Origin: Corella eumyota
Lineage: Eukaryota; Chordata; Ascidiacea; Phlebobranchia; Corellidae
Direction: 5' to 3'
NCBI GenBank assembly: GCA_963082875.1
Contig: OY720103.1
Span: forward strand, 3,782,001 to 3,846,000
Length of the DNA: 64,000 bases
The notes beneath the pieces are model-generated. The model made no database searches and was not told the DNA's origin. It saw nothing but the letters and a program-made list of their open reading frames with translations. Below are positions 33,052 through 45,101 of the stretch, piece after piece. Position numbers and translations under genes: made by a program. Every line of letters begins with the position of its first letter. Positions within the stretch are counted from its first letter, which is position 1.

Positions 33052-36000
33052 TTATTCGCGGAATGGCAGACCAGAGTATTGGTTTTGTCGACTAAAAACA
33101 TCAAGATTGTCAAGTTTTATTTCATTTTTAACGAACTCCGGTTTTCTAATTTTTGTTGACCGAAACGTATGCTCTTAAATCACGTGATACTTACTCGCAT
33201 GGGTTTCCGCACACTTGCTTTAATATAACATCAATGAGGTCTTGTGAAAGTCCCTCGAACCCAGTGTCAAGTAAAACGGTTTTTTCCGGGTCGGCGGCGA
33301 TGTCGATAATGTCCTCTTTTTTTAAACTTCCCTTTTGGTTGACCACACCAAGTGCAACAACCTAGGATAAGATTTTAACAAATATTTTACTTTGTGGGTT
33401 ATCAATATGTGACTTCTTAAGTCTGTCATACTCCGTGGCATATTGCTTCAACACACACTAAAATATATGTTAACACATACGTTTGTTCCGGTATCTCTTA
33501 GGTTTCTTGCCGGCTCTGCAACATTATCTTTGGAAATTCCGTCGGTGACAACCAAGACCAAGTCCTGGACATCAGGTCGGTTGCCTGGTGCTGTCAACAT
33601 GTTTTCTAACACATATGTCAGAGCTTGCCCAGTAAGCGTACCTAAAAATTGAATATTTGTTAGAACTAAACGTTCTATATTTTTTTTACTTTTAAACACA
33701 AAAATTTTACCTGATCCATCATAAGGAAGGTTTATAATAGCGTTAGTTGTGGATAAATTGTCTGTAAATTGACCGATTTTAATTTCACTTGCACTGTCAA
33801 TCAATTTGTTGTATCTAAACAAATGGGTATAATAAATTATTTGTTGCTAAGTTACCTCTAGTAGCTATTCAATCAAGACAAAAGTATGGTCGAAGCCAAG
33901 TGTTCGTTTTAATATGCCTTTGGTGTACAAGGTCTATAACAATCTGTTATATTTAATATTACAATGGATTTACCTAATAGCCGCTACCAACATATCGCTT
34001 GGAGAGACTACGAAGTTGTCGATAACATCTTTAATAAAGAAAACGGTTTTATTCCAGTTTTCGCTACCCACCGAGCTACTTGAATCAAGGACAAGAAAGA
34101 GGTCGACTTGAGCATAGGGTGGACATTTTCCTGGCAAATCTTCAAAACAAATATATAAATCAAAACAAATATATAAATCTTAAAAAAGTAGGAACAACAA
34201 GTATATACATTTTATGTAAATAAGTTAAACAAGTAACTGTGGCATGTGAATACATTACTAAAAAGCTTACGTGCGCAACATGGTGGGTCCTGCGTCCACT
34301 CAAATTCGCCAGAAAAGGGGTCCCGAAGACAAGATGTAGAGTTTGCCCCGTAGTACTCCCAGTCTTCTCCACCGTCCCCGCACACGTAGGAACACTCGGA
34401 AAATGATCGGTTGCCATCGCTACACTCGACTCTTCCTTTTTCCGGCCCTACTTGATCCGGACCACAAGTCTCTGTAGACAAAGGTTTACAGTCGTTTAGC
34501 TGACATTCAAAAACCAAAGTAAAAATTAAGATGAATAAACATACCTTGGATGCAAACCGGAGTTGGACTTGACCATTGGAAGTTGTTTAAACAAGTTGAT
34601 ACCGGAGATCCTCCCAGTATAAAACCATCATTACAAGCATACGTACATTGTGAGTTATAAAGGTTTGTGTTGCTGCATGCCACGCTACCATTCGTAAGTT
34701 GATTTTGAGTTTGAGGACAAGTAACTTAAAAGAAAAATATGTGACAAGAAGGGGATTGTAACCAAGATGTTATTCCAGTAATTGAATATGCAACGTTTAG
34801 ACAAAGTGCTATAGGTCTTTAACATAGGCTAAGTCTAGAATAAGCTTAAGTTCTAATTTACTATTACATTTAACCGCTTACTTTGCAGACAACCTGGTGT
34901 TTCTTCTGACCATAGTCCATCATCTTGACAAGTAACTACTGGCGTGCCTACCAAATAGTAACCAACATCACATGTAAAAAGACAAGCAGATTCATACACG
35001 TTGCTGTCAGTACAAGAGGTCCCTCCGTTCTTTAAACTGGTCGTTGCAGTAGAATCACAAGTCACTAAATAATTTGTAATAAAAGTTAACTCATACTGCA
35101 AACTTTTTGGTAACTAACAAACGCATTACCTTTCTCGCACACTGGTTTGGTTTCGGCAAAGCGCCCGTTCGATTGGCAGATTGAGTTGTCAGAACCAACC
35201 AATTTAAAACCTTTCTCACACTGATATGAACAAGCTGAACCGAAGAAGTTTTCATTCGTACATTCTACTACACCGTTTGGCAGAAAATCAATCGAATCCA
35301 ACTCACAAGTTGCTGTAATTAAAGAATCAACTTTAAGACAATTTAATTAGCAATCAGTTAGTACCTTAATACAGTATTTTTGCATGTAGTGGCAAAAAGG
35401 CAATACACATAATGTTTTAATGAAACCTTGTCAATATTTAAAACTTCTTACTTTTGTCACACGTTGGAACACTTGTGCTCCATTCACGGTTTTTATTACA
35501 CCTGGAAATACCGCTTCCAACCATTGTGTATCCAACATTGCAAGTGAAAGTGCACTGGGAGTTTATTGAGTTGCGGTTAGTACAAGATACTTTACCGTTC
35601 GCTAGGTTTCTAGTTGTTGAGGCTGCACATGTCATTTCTGTAAAAATACGACAGATTCGGTCAGTTGGCTGTAAATGATGTTTGTTGTTAGTTTATATTA
35701 GAATACTTTACTTACTTTGACAGACTGGGGCATTTGCTTCCCATTCTACAGTCGTATTTGTTTCAACACATTTGATAATTGCTCTACCAATCAACTCGAG
35801 ACCAGAGTTGCACTCATACCTGCACAAAACGTAAGAAATGTAAGACTGTAATAATACTTCTTGCCTGCTTGTTTATTTAATGGTTTGTATTAATCCAGTT
35901 ACTTTACCTGCATTTACTTCCAGGAAAATTCATGTTGTCGCAATTTACTCTTCCAGCGGCGGGTGCCAAAGGTGCAGGGCATTTTGGCTCTTTTGTTTAG

Positions 36001-36808
36001 AAAATAATAAAAAAGAGTTTAAACTTTTTTCACTTTTATGAGTTATCACCAAGTTGTAATTTGAAGACTACTTATGCCTAAGGTGATCAAAAAAGCAATG
36101 GCAGGCATTTTGCACTCATTTACAACAACATTCTTTTTAATTAAGAGTTACTTACTATCGCAAGGCATTGCAGCTTCGTTGCATAAATCTTCATCACAAC
36201 AACACCTACAAACACTGTTGTCAATAAAGCTTGGGTTACATTGAGTTGGATCCCAAGCTGGCTTGTCGTTTTGGTCCTGATTGTTGGTGCAGGCTCTAGG
36301 TTGTTTGCAACGTTTTGTGATTCGGTAAGAATTACTTCCATTGAGCCGGACCTCGTTTTGACAGCTTTGCTAAAAATCAGTAACACTTAGTAAAGACTAA
36401 AAGTGTATGATACCACCTTTTCGTACTATATGGTTTTTTGTTGATGCTGTTTTATATAGATGTGAAACTTACCTCGTTGGGTCTGCATTCCATAATCTTT
36501 CCTTTTTCATTACATTCCTCGTTTGAACCAGCATTAATGCAAGTAAAACATGATATACCTGAAATTAGTTTTTAAAAACATTACATTGAATCTATGAACG
36601 AATTAAGGCTAGAAAACACACAACTAAAAAGTAAGTAGTTAAATAAATTACAACATAACAACTACATTGCAGTTATGTCTAAAGATTTTAAACTTAAATA
36701 ATATCAAAGAAAATATACTTAAAAACATAAGACTTCTCTAAAACAACTCTTACCGTTGCTGTAGTGGGCCAAAGCTACCACCGATATCAGTAAAATAAAA
36801 ATCTTCAT
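33052..36808 (-). CDS. Secreted LU (Ly6/uPAR) + six CCP/sushi + VWA domain protein (15 exons)
   Basis: Start ATG at 36808 with signal peptide MKIFILLISVVALAHYSNG. Residues about 20-115 form a three-finger LU domain: ISCFTCINAGSNEEC at its start and CRCCCDEDLCN at its end. Six CCP modules follow (exons near 35990+35820, 35638-35452, 35312-35132, 35064-34883, 34726-34543, 34471-34269), each with four or more Cys and a WS/WT near the last Cys. Then comes a VWA domain (34136-33196) with an intact MIDAS: VLDSSSSVG, the Thr in GTLTGQAL, and VVTDGISKD. Exon 33196 ends in CGNPC with a GTAAGT donor whose read-through would stop at once. A last exon, 33091-33052, adds about 13 residues (RQNQYSGLPFRE). 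No protease or membrane segment follows. The mix recalls complement factor B (CCP+VWA) without the protease, and VWA/MIDAS suggests divalent-cation-dependent ligand binding outside the cell. Function is unknown. Exon D/E borders are the least certain. Confidence 0.88.
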
Positions 36809-37606
36809 TATTTTGTTTTATTTCAAACTAATGCTTTTGTTTCAAAACTTAGTTATATAAAAATAAGAAATGGGCTCGTTGTTTATATAGAGTTCCGATA
36901 CATTTCTAACGACCCCCGCTAGGATAAGTTATTGCAATTTTGCCCCAAAGGTTTCCTAAAACACGTTGTTTTTTGTTCTTTTAATTTGTTCCGATTTTAA
37001 TGTGTAGTCGTTAGTTTAATTGTTTTGTCAAAAGGCGAGTTTCTATTGATGTTGCAAAGTAATAAAATGATAGAAAAAAATATTTTTATTACAAGTAAAC
37101 CGGATAAAAGTAATTTGTAAGTACCCCCAATTATTGTTGTTTAAAAACATTTAAAAATTTACAATAAAAAATATTAAATTTTTTTTTTAGATACAATTTA
37201 AATGTAATGTTTATTTATAATATTTTAAAATACTTGTCGATAAAAATAGGTTATTGAGGCCCGATGTGATAGGCTGTGTCTTGGTATAAGTACAAAAAAC
37301 ACAGGTTGTCTTAATTAAGAAAATGTTGTTTACCAGGTTTTTATTGGAACGTTATTAAGAATTTTATTAATATTACAAAGTTCCAACAGTTTAAAAAAAG
37401 AAAATGTATTTAAACTTAAATATTTGTTTTGCATTCATGGTAAAAACATGCCCAAGGCTTAAACGTCACGCAGTACCTACGTAGTTATGTGTACATAGGA
37501 TCGGGACTACCACTTTGTTATTAAATGTACAAAAATAGAAGTGTAAAATTTCAACGAATCCCATTGACAAGTACGCTTGATAAAAGGGTATAATAACAAA
37601 GGTGGA

Positions 37607-37814
37607 CCAATGAGAAGAGAGAGTTAGCGCGCGTGACCGAATGGGCGGGTATAATATATTCACAACGATTGGTGTTTAGATTTAAATTAATATAAGAGCT
37701 AACCATTTCAAACGTTGTGAAGATAAAGCATTTCTCAAACGCCCATTGTACGCCACAGTAACTATGACATCATAATCACGCGCTTGTTGCGTGTTTCTCT
37801 CCCTTGTTGCATCA
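37607..37814 (+). promoter_or_regulatory. Candidate ATF4 promoter: CCAAT boxes, GC box, TATA-like, CRE-like and an AARE core
   Basis: CCAAT at 37607-37611, GGGCGGG at 37643-37649, ATTGG at 37668-37672, TATAAG at 37691-37696, TGACATCA at 37765-37772 and TTGCATCA at 37807-37814. The last is the core of the C/EBP-ATF (amino-acid response) element. They lie 330-540 nt upstream of uORF1 of ATF4 and about 800-1000 nt from the divergent LU-CCP-VWA gene. The transcription start is not known. The rest of 36809-38147 shows no gene. Confidence 0.4.
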
Positions 37815-38147
37815 GCCGAAATACTAACTATCGACTTGGTATTATTCCGCGCGTCGCCACGTTTTGATCGAATAATTATTTGGGTTAAAATTTAGGCAGT
37901 TTAGACTTTGTTTTTTAATCTTATTACTTAAGTTTGATTAAAATTGTTTAAATAAAAGTACAACAGATCTGTTTTGTGCAAAATTAAGCGTCCATCTTAG
38001 TAGCCAATTAAGGCGGATGAATATTTTGGTCACATTCAGACAAACTTCTAATACTGGCAGCTGTAGTGCGAAAATCTTAACCATTTTATTTATTTTTTGA
38101 CAGTTTCACTAGTTAAGCATTTAATTTTTTTTATAAGTTCGGCCAAA

Positions 38148-38159
38148 ATGGCCTTTTAG
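38148..38159 (+). CDS. ATF4 uORF1 (three codons)
   Basis: ATG GCC TTT TAG encodes Met-Ala-Phe. Context is strong (A at -3, G at +4). It matches the position and length of uORF1 in vertebrate ATF4, which lets ribosomes resume scanning and re-initiate downstream. The stop is 42 nt before the uORF2 start. A TTTTTTGACAG at about 38094-38104 could be a splice or trans-splice acceptor at the front of this leader. Confidence 0.7.
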   Translation: MAF

Positions 38160-38201
38160 ATAACTGCATCGACTGCGTTTGTAACCCACCCGTGCACCAG
38201 C

Positions 38202-38565
38202 ATGGAGTAAGTATAAATTTTGATTTTAACTGCTTAAAAATTGGTAAAATTTAGTAATTAACCTATAGTATTATAACTTATCAAAATAGGGTCTTATTAT
38301 TGTATGTGGAAATTTGAATTTTATGTGTGTATACACCTATGACAGTATTATATTCCAAAAGCATGTATTTAAATTAATTAACTTTGTTTCTAGTTTTTTG
38401 CAAAATGAAGTTCTACACGCCCCTATCCCGAGTTATATCAGCCTTTTACCTGGCATATCAATAAAAAATGAGCATAGTCATGAGTTCGATTTACGATTAC
38501 GACGATATATCCCTCTTCGGGGGGATTCTGGAGGAGGAGGTTCCCACCTTCTGGGGGGAACTTGA
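38202..38565 (+). CDS. ATF4 uORF2 (58 codons, spliced, overlaps the ATF4 start)
   Basis: ATGGA ends at 38206 on a strong donor (GTAAGT). Joined to the acceptor TTTGTTTCTAG, exon 38394 continues the frame as MDFLQNEVLHAPIPSYIS and runs to TGA at 38563-38565. The joined length is 177 nt: 58 codons plus stop. It overlaps the ATF4 coding frame (start 38468) by 98 nt in a different frame. Start context is strong (A at -3, G at +4). In vertebrates uORF2 has 59 codons and likewise overlaps ATF4, blocking its translation except when eIF2 is phosphorylated. If the intron is retained, the frame stops after two codons (ATG GAG TAA). The peptide itself need not be conserved. Confidence 0.75.
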
Positions 38566-39577
38566 GGAAGGATTAGAGAAGGTGGGGGTGCCCACCATAC
38601 CCCTGCCAACAGCGCCAAGAAGTGGCGCTTTTGAGGGTGATAGTGCAGAAATTAATTTCGGTAAGTTTAGTCTTAAATTTTGAACTTCATTTAATGTTTT
38701 TTTAATAATTTAATTTTCGTGTTAATTTTTTTTTAACTATTTTGTGTTTTTTGTAGAAGTACCATCACCATTGCCTAACTGGATGTTGGGTGATAATCTG
38801 GAGTCCCTCGTCAACAACGATTTCCTTGAAGTCGTGAACAAAACCCAAAGTTTCTCCTCCGATGAACAGAGCAAAATGTTTTCTCTTCCTCCTTCCCCAT
38901 CCGGAAGTATGGACTCAGGAGTTGCCTCTCCAGGTAGCTCCGGATCTTATTCTTCCAATGCTGGTTCACCCCAGATGTTGGACTTGACTGATGAAACGGA
39001 GTTTTATCCTGGACTTAGTGAAGATTTTGATGCAGATATGTTGCTCCAGGAGTTGGGGATTGAGATTTTGGATCAGCCTATTCAAACACAACCGGAGGTT
39101 GTTGTTCCAGTGCCTTCTTCCGAAAGTTTCATTTTTGTTGAAGATTTAAAAACGACCCCTTCTGTTGTCAAAGTTCATTCTTTTCCAACTCTTGAGCCAT
39201 CTGAATTAAGTGCTTTACTATCCGAAGATTCAACATACAATACTCCTACTATACAACCTGTGGTCACAAAACCTACTGTTACTCCTATTGCACCAAAACC
39301 CACTATACCTACAACACCAAAGGCAAAATGTGGTCGCAAAAGCAAAGTCACCAGTACCTCGGAAAGAAAAGAGCGCAAACGGGAACAAAACAAGAATGCG
39401 GCGATTCGATACCGTGAAAAGAAACGTCGTGAGATCTGTAACTTGGATGGCGAATATGATATCGTCAAATCCCAAAACACCCAGCTCCACGATAAAGTTA
39501 AACAGGTTTCGAGAGAGATTAACTACTTAAGGGAACTGATGGTTGAAGTGTACAGAATTAAAGGATTAATTCCATGA
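38468..39577 (+). CDS. ATF4: ATF4-like bZIP transcription factor (two coding exons, 337 aa)
   Basis: Nuclear effector of the integrated stress response, inducing amino-acid synthesis and transport genes. Coding exons are 38468-38660 and 38757-39577, joined at GGTAAGT...TTGTAG. Length 337 aa compares with about 350 in mammals. The start is ATG at 38468 (MSIVMSS); ATG at 38480 is an in-frame alternative. The acidic N-terminus holds FWGELEEGLEK and NWMLGD. SMDSGVASPGSSGS contains DSGxxS, the beta-TrCP phosphodegron found in ATF4, so rapid turnover is likely. The middle is Pro/Thr/Val-rich. The basic region KREQNKNAAIRYREKKRRE (about residues 275-293) matches the ATF4/5 signature, followed by a leucine-zipper heptad region ending in REINYLRELMVEVYRIKGLIP, which lines up with the vertebrate ATF4 C-terminus. 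Translation is probably controlled by the two uORFs in its leader. ATF5 is the only close alternative, and invertebrate chordates are expected to have one ATF4/5. Confidence 0.93.
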
Positions 39578-40003
39578 ACAAACTAATGTATATAACTTCG
39601 TAGAGTTGATTTAAGCCGGTGCTTATAGGGCCGAGTGGATTGAATGTATAGAGCCAAAAACCACTTGACCAAAAGCGACAATCGCATTTATTCGAAAAAT
39701 TCAATAGTTATTCGTTTTTTTTTTGTATTGTTTTTACTTTCTTTGGCTGATATAATATATATACTTGACATTTTTATTTTCTGCTACAAGGGTAAACTAC
39801 ATTTAGGCAAATATATTAAGTTAGTTTGTTAATAATTTTATTTTAATAATAAAAAAATGATAATAATTTCTAAATTTTTTAATAATAATTTCAAAATTGT
39901 TTGTGTGTTTTAAAATAGAGGTTGTTTAATTTATTTATTTTGTTAATTGTAAATAAACTCAAAAACACATATTGCACTTTATGTTATTACATTTTCACAC
40001 AAA
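39578..40003. other. Shared 3' region of convergent ATF4 and TSEN34
   Basis: AT-rich spacer of about 425 nt. It holds AATAAA for ATF4 at 39952-39957, only 47 nt from the TSEN34 stop, and TTTATT (minus-strand AATAAA) near 39921. The two 3' UTRs therefore probably overlap. A 62-codon ORF in the spacer is not supported. Confidence 0.5.
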
Positions 40004-40891
40004 TTAAACTAAACCTGACCAATCCATCGAAGAGTACACCAGTTCCCCCTTTTCATTTTGGGAGCATAAAAGTAAAGTTTTTTTTACACTAGTAGCCAAC
40101 CTACCCATAGCCGAATACTCTAACAAAGAAATGTGTTTATTAAAAGGGACACAAACGACAATGTACAGAGAATGATATAACCCAGGGTCACCCGGATAAA
40201 CTAAAAAGTCCCCTCCAAATTTTAAACCATCTGTTAAATAAAAACCCTTGTTGTGTAAGTGGGTAAATACAGCAAGTTTAAGTTGTTCTAAAGGAGATAA
40301 TTTTACATTGTTTTTAACACTGTTGTCTTTACTGAGCAAAAAAAACTTGCTGCCAATATCCATTTTAATCCAAGTTTGATCAAAGTTAAGTTTTTCGACT
40401 TTGTTTAATTCGTTTATTTTAAATTTCTCAAAATCTTGATTTTGCAGTGTAGTTACTTTGTCCGTGGATTCAGCCAAAACTTTCCTTTTTCCCAGTTTTT
40501 TAATTTTTCCTTGTTGAATGGAGGTAGCCATTCTGTTAAGTTCTTTATTTTTAAGTTCACGTTTAAGTTTGGTTTGTGCATTGAAGTGTATAACCCGTTT
40601 TTCCTCAACTATTTCTTGATATCTATTTAGTTCAAGATCAGATGGAATTACACAAGAGTTGACAAGATCAGCTTGACAGTGATCTAGTAGAAACTTAACC
40701 TCTATATTACTTAATTGTAACGGTAAACTAAACTGACCATTTTGTCTTGGTTTATGCGGAAAGCATCCAATTAAATTTCCAACGATTCTGTGAGTGAATC
40801 TAACTAGAAAAACAGTTTCTGGATCCCAAATCAAAAAGTTTTCGTGGCAAATATGAATTTGAATAGTTTTTTTCGGATCAAATACCTCCAT
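40004..40891 (-). CDS. TSEN34: tRNA-splicing endonuclease subunit Sen34, single exon
   Basis: One of the two catalytic subunits of the nuclear tRNA-intron endonuclease; in the family it cuts the 3' splice site. The 295-residue ORF without introns is close to human length (310). The N-terminal domain (about 1-100) has FLIWDPETVFLVRFTHRIVG and LQLSNIEVKFLLDHCQADLV. A charged linker follows, then the nuclease fold: FTHLHNKGFYLTDGLKFGGDFLVYPGDPGLYHSLYIVVC holds the catalytic Tyr (FLVYPGDP) and His (LYHS), and LATSVKKTLLLCS the catalytic Lys. It ends in MDWSGLV. The start ATG at 40891 faces the polymerase gene at 41229 across a 337-nt divergent promoter. It looks intact. Confidence 0.94.
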   Translation of the reverse strand: MEVFDPKKTIQIHICHENFLIWDPETVFLVRFTHRIVGNLIGCFPHKPRQNGQFSLPLQLSNIEVKFLLDHCQADLVNSCVIPSDLELNRYQEIVEEKRVIHFNAQTKLKRELKNKELNRMATSIQQGKIKKLGKRKVLAESTDKVTTLQNQDFEKFKINELNKVEKLNFDQTWIKMDIGSKFFLLSKDNSVKNNVKLSPLEQLKLAVFTHLHNKGFYLTDGLKFGGDFLVYPGDPGLYHSLYIVVCVPFNKHISLLEYSAMGRLATSVKKTLLLCSQNEKGELVYSSMDWSGLV

Positions 40892-40957
40892 TTTACGTTT
40901 TATTCAGTTAACATTTGAAGTTTAAAGGTTTTGTTTACAAATTATACTTTTGAAACA

Positions 40958-40976
40958 TGACGTCATCGACCACGTG
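40958..40976. promoter_or_regulatory. Divergent promoter motifs: CRE and CACGTG
   Basis: A perfect TGACGTCA at 40958-40965 and CACGTG at 40971-40976, 67-85 nt upstream of TSEN34 and about 255 nt from the polymerase start. They are the only strong motifs I see in the 337-nt spacer between the two head-to-head genes, so both may use them. Confidence 0.5.
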
Positions 40977-41228
40977 AACAACACACGCATAAGATTTCGC
41001 TTATTTGGGTCGTAACTCTCTTCAATAGTAAGTTATCCCCACTTTGCCGTAAACGTTTTAACTAATTAACTTTTAACATAGAACCTAAGAATAAAACAGT
41101 AAATTAAAAAAGTTTAGGAGCTTTATTATTATATGTTTTATTAGGATATGTAAGCATTTTATTTTTTTACCAGAAAACTTATTCTTCATAACAATATTTA
41201 AAAGCACGTGGTTATAATAACAACAACA

Positions 41229-43653
<2,425 letters not shown>

Positions 43654-45101
43654 AATAACTGTTTTAATTTTTATTCGATGTAATTTTGTAACTTCTAACA
43701 GGTTTAACGCAATAATGTAACATTTAATGCAAATAAAATAATGCAAATAAAAATATATCAAAAACAAATGTAATAAAAACGACGTTTTCCCGCTGTTTAA
43801 TAAAATGAGCGTAGATTTAACAGATTTGAAGTCAACTTAGGCCAGAAAAAGGTGATAAAGAATTAATTCAAAGGTTTTAGAAAATATAATCTAATATTTA
43901 AGTAATGTAAACGTTTACATGCTGTTACAATTAACCGGTAAGTAGTGCTAAACTATTCGGGTGTTAAATTTAAAACGAGCGAAGAGAAAAAATGCAATGT
44001 TGTCTGCCGGCGATTTTTGTTTTTCGCTATTGCTCGCATTTCGCTGCGTACCACCATTTGAACAACATAACTGTAGTAAAGCGAGTTTAGAAGTAGATAA
44101 CCAAGATACTAGCGCACTAAAAATATTATTGTACAGCATGAAAAATGTGCGGTGTTTATTTTAGTAAGATGCAAAGATTTGAGTAACAAAACGTGTTAAG
44201 AACGTCGTCTATAATTTGCGCTAATTACAGAACGATATTTTTGTGATTCTCAATAAAATACAGTACTCGTTAAATGTCTGTTTTTTGTCAAAAAAGGTTT
44301 GCTAGATTAAAAACTGTAATAGTAAATAAGATAAAGCCAGATTTTTGTAAATTTAACACGCTAAAAATTGCTGGGAAAGTTTAAAATTAAGTGTGTAATT
44401 GTTAAACAGTTTTGTCATTTCTAAAGATTTTGGTTTTATTGTATTTACCTTAAGACTTAGCTAATCTTCTTAGCCCAGTTAATTGACACACTTTTGCAAT
44501 TGTCAATTCCTTCAATAAATTATTTTATGTGGTAATAGTATATACATTTCAAAAAAATATAATTTTTTATACCTTTTTTTATTTTTTTAAATAAACTTTG
44601 TTTTTCAACATTGACTTGTTTTTATCGATTTTATTTATTTCTAAATTAAGGGCTGATGACATTAACATTGTTTAATTTTGATAATGCTGCCCTTAAAAAT
44701 TTGATAAATTTGTTTGTTTTAGGCTGTTATTAAATATTAACCAAAGATTAGCAGGCGTTAATTGAGAACTTAAGCTCTGTAGAAATTTTTTTCAAAATTA
44801 TCACGAAATGTTTTGTATTAGCCATGTGCTTGAAGATATTTTAGATTTAAAAAATTATTTAATTTGCTTTATTAACTGCCTACAAAAAGTTATATATTTG
44901 CTCATGGATTTTAAATTTAGATTGTTTATATTTTGTATTTACTTTAAGTAATCTAATTTTAATAGTTTTGTATTTACAGATAAAATGCAGTAATTTAGCA
45001 TTAAGTTATTAAAAAATATAAAAAAAGTTGTGTAAAAGATTACCTTCGAAAAAAAGCTGACAATTTCTATATGCAATGTGTGTTAGAAAATAATAATAAA
45101 G
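43654..45101. other. Gene-free interval upstream of the neogenin/DCC gene
   Basis: A less AT-rich patch at about 43960-44170 has overlapping ORFs on both strands (67 and 63 codons) with no motif. It is better read as a promoter or non-coding element than a gene. The remainder is AT-rich with nothing recognised. Confidence 0.4.

Noticed and set aside
38314-38565. An 83-codon open frame read straight through the ATF4 leader intron.
   Set aside because: Its upstream part is intronic and starts without an ATG; only the part after 38394, joined to ATGGA at 38202, makes sense as uORF2.
43948-44164. Overlapping ORFs on both strands upstream of neogenin.
   Set aside because: Open on both strands because of base composition; neither translation has a recognisable motif.
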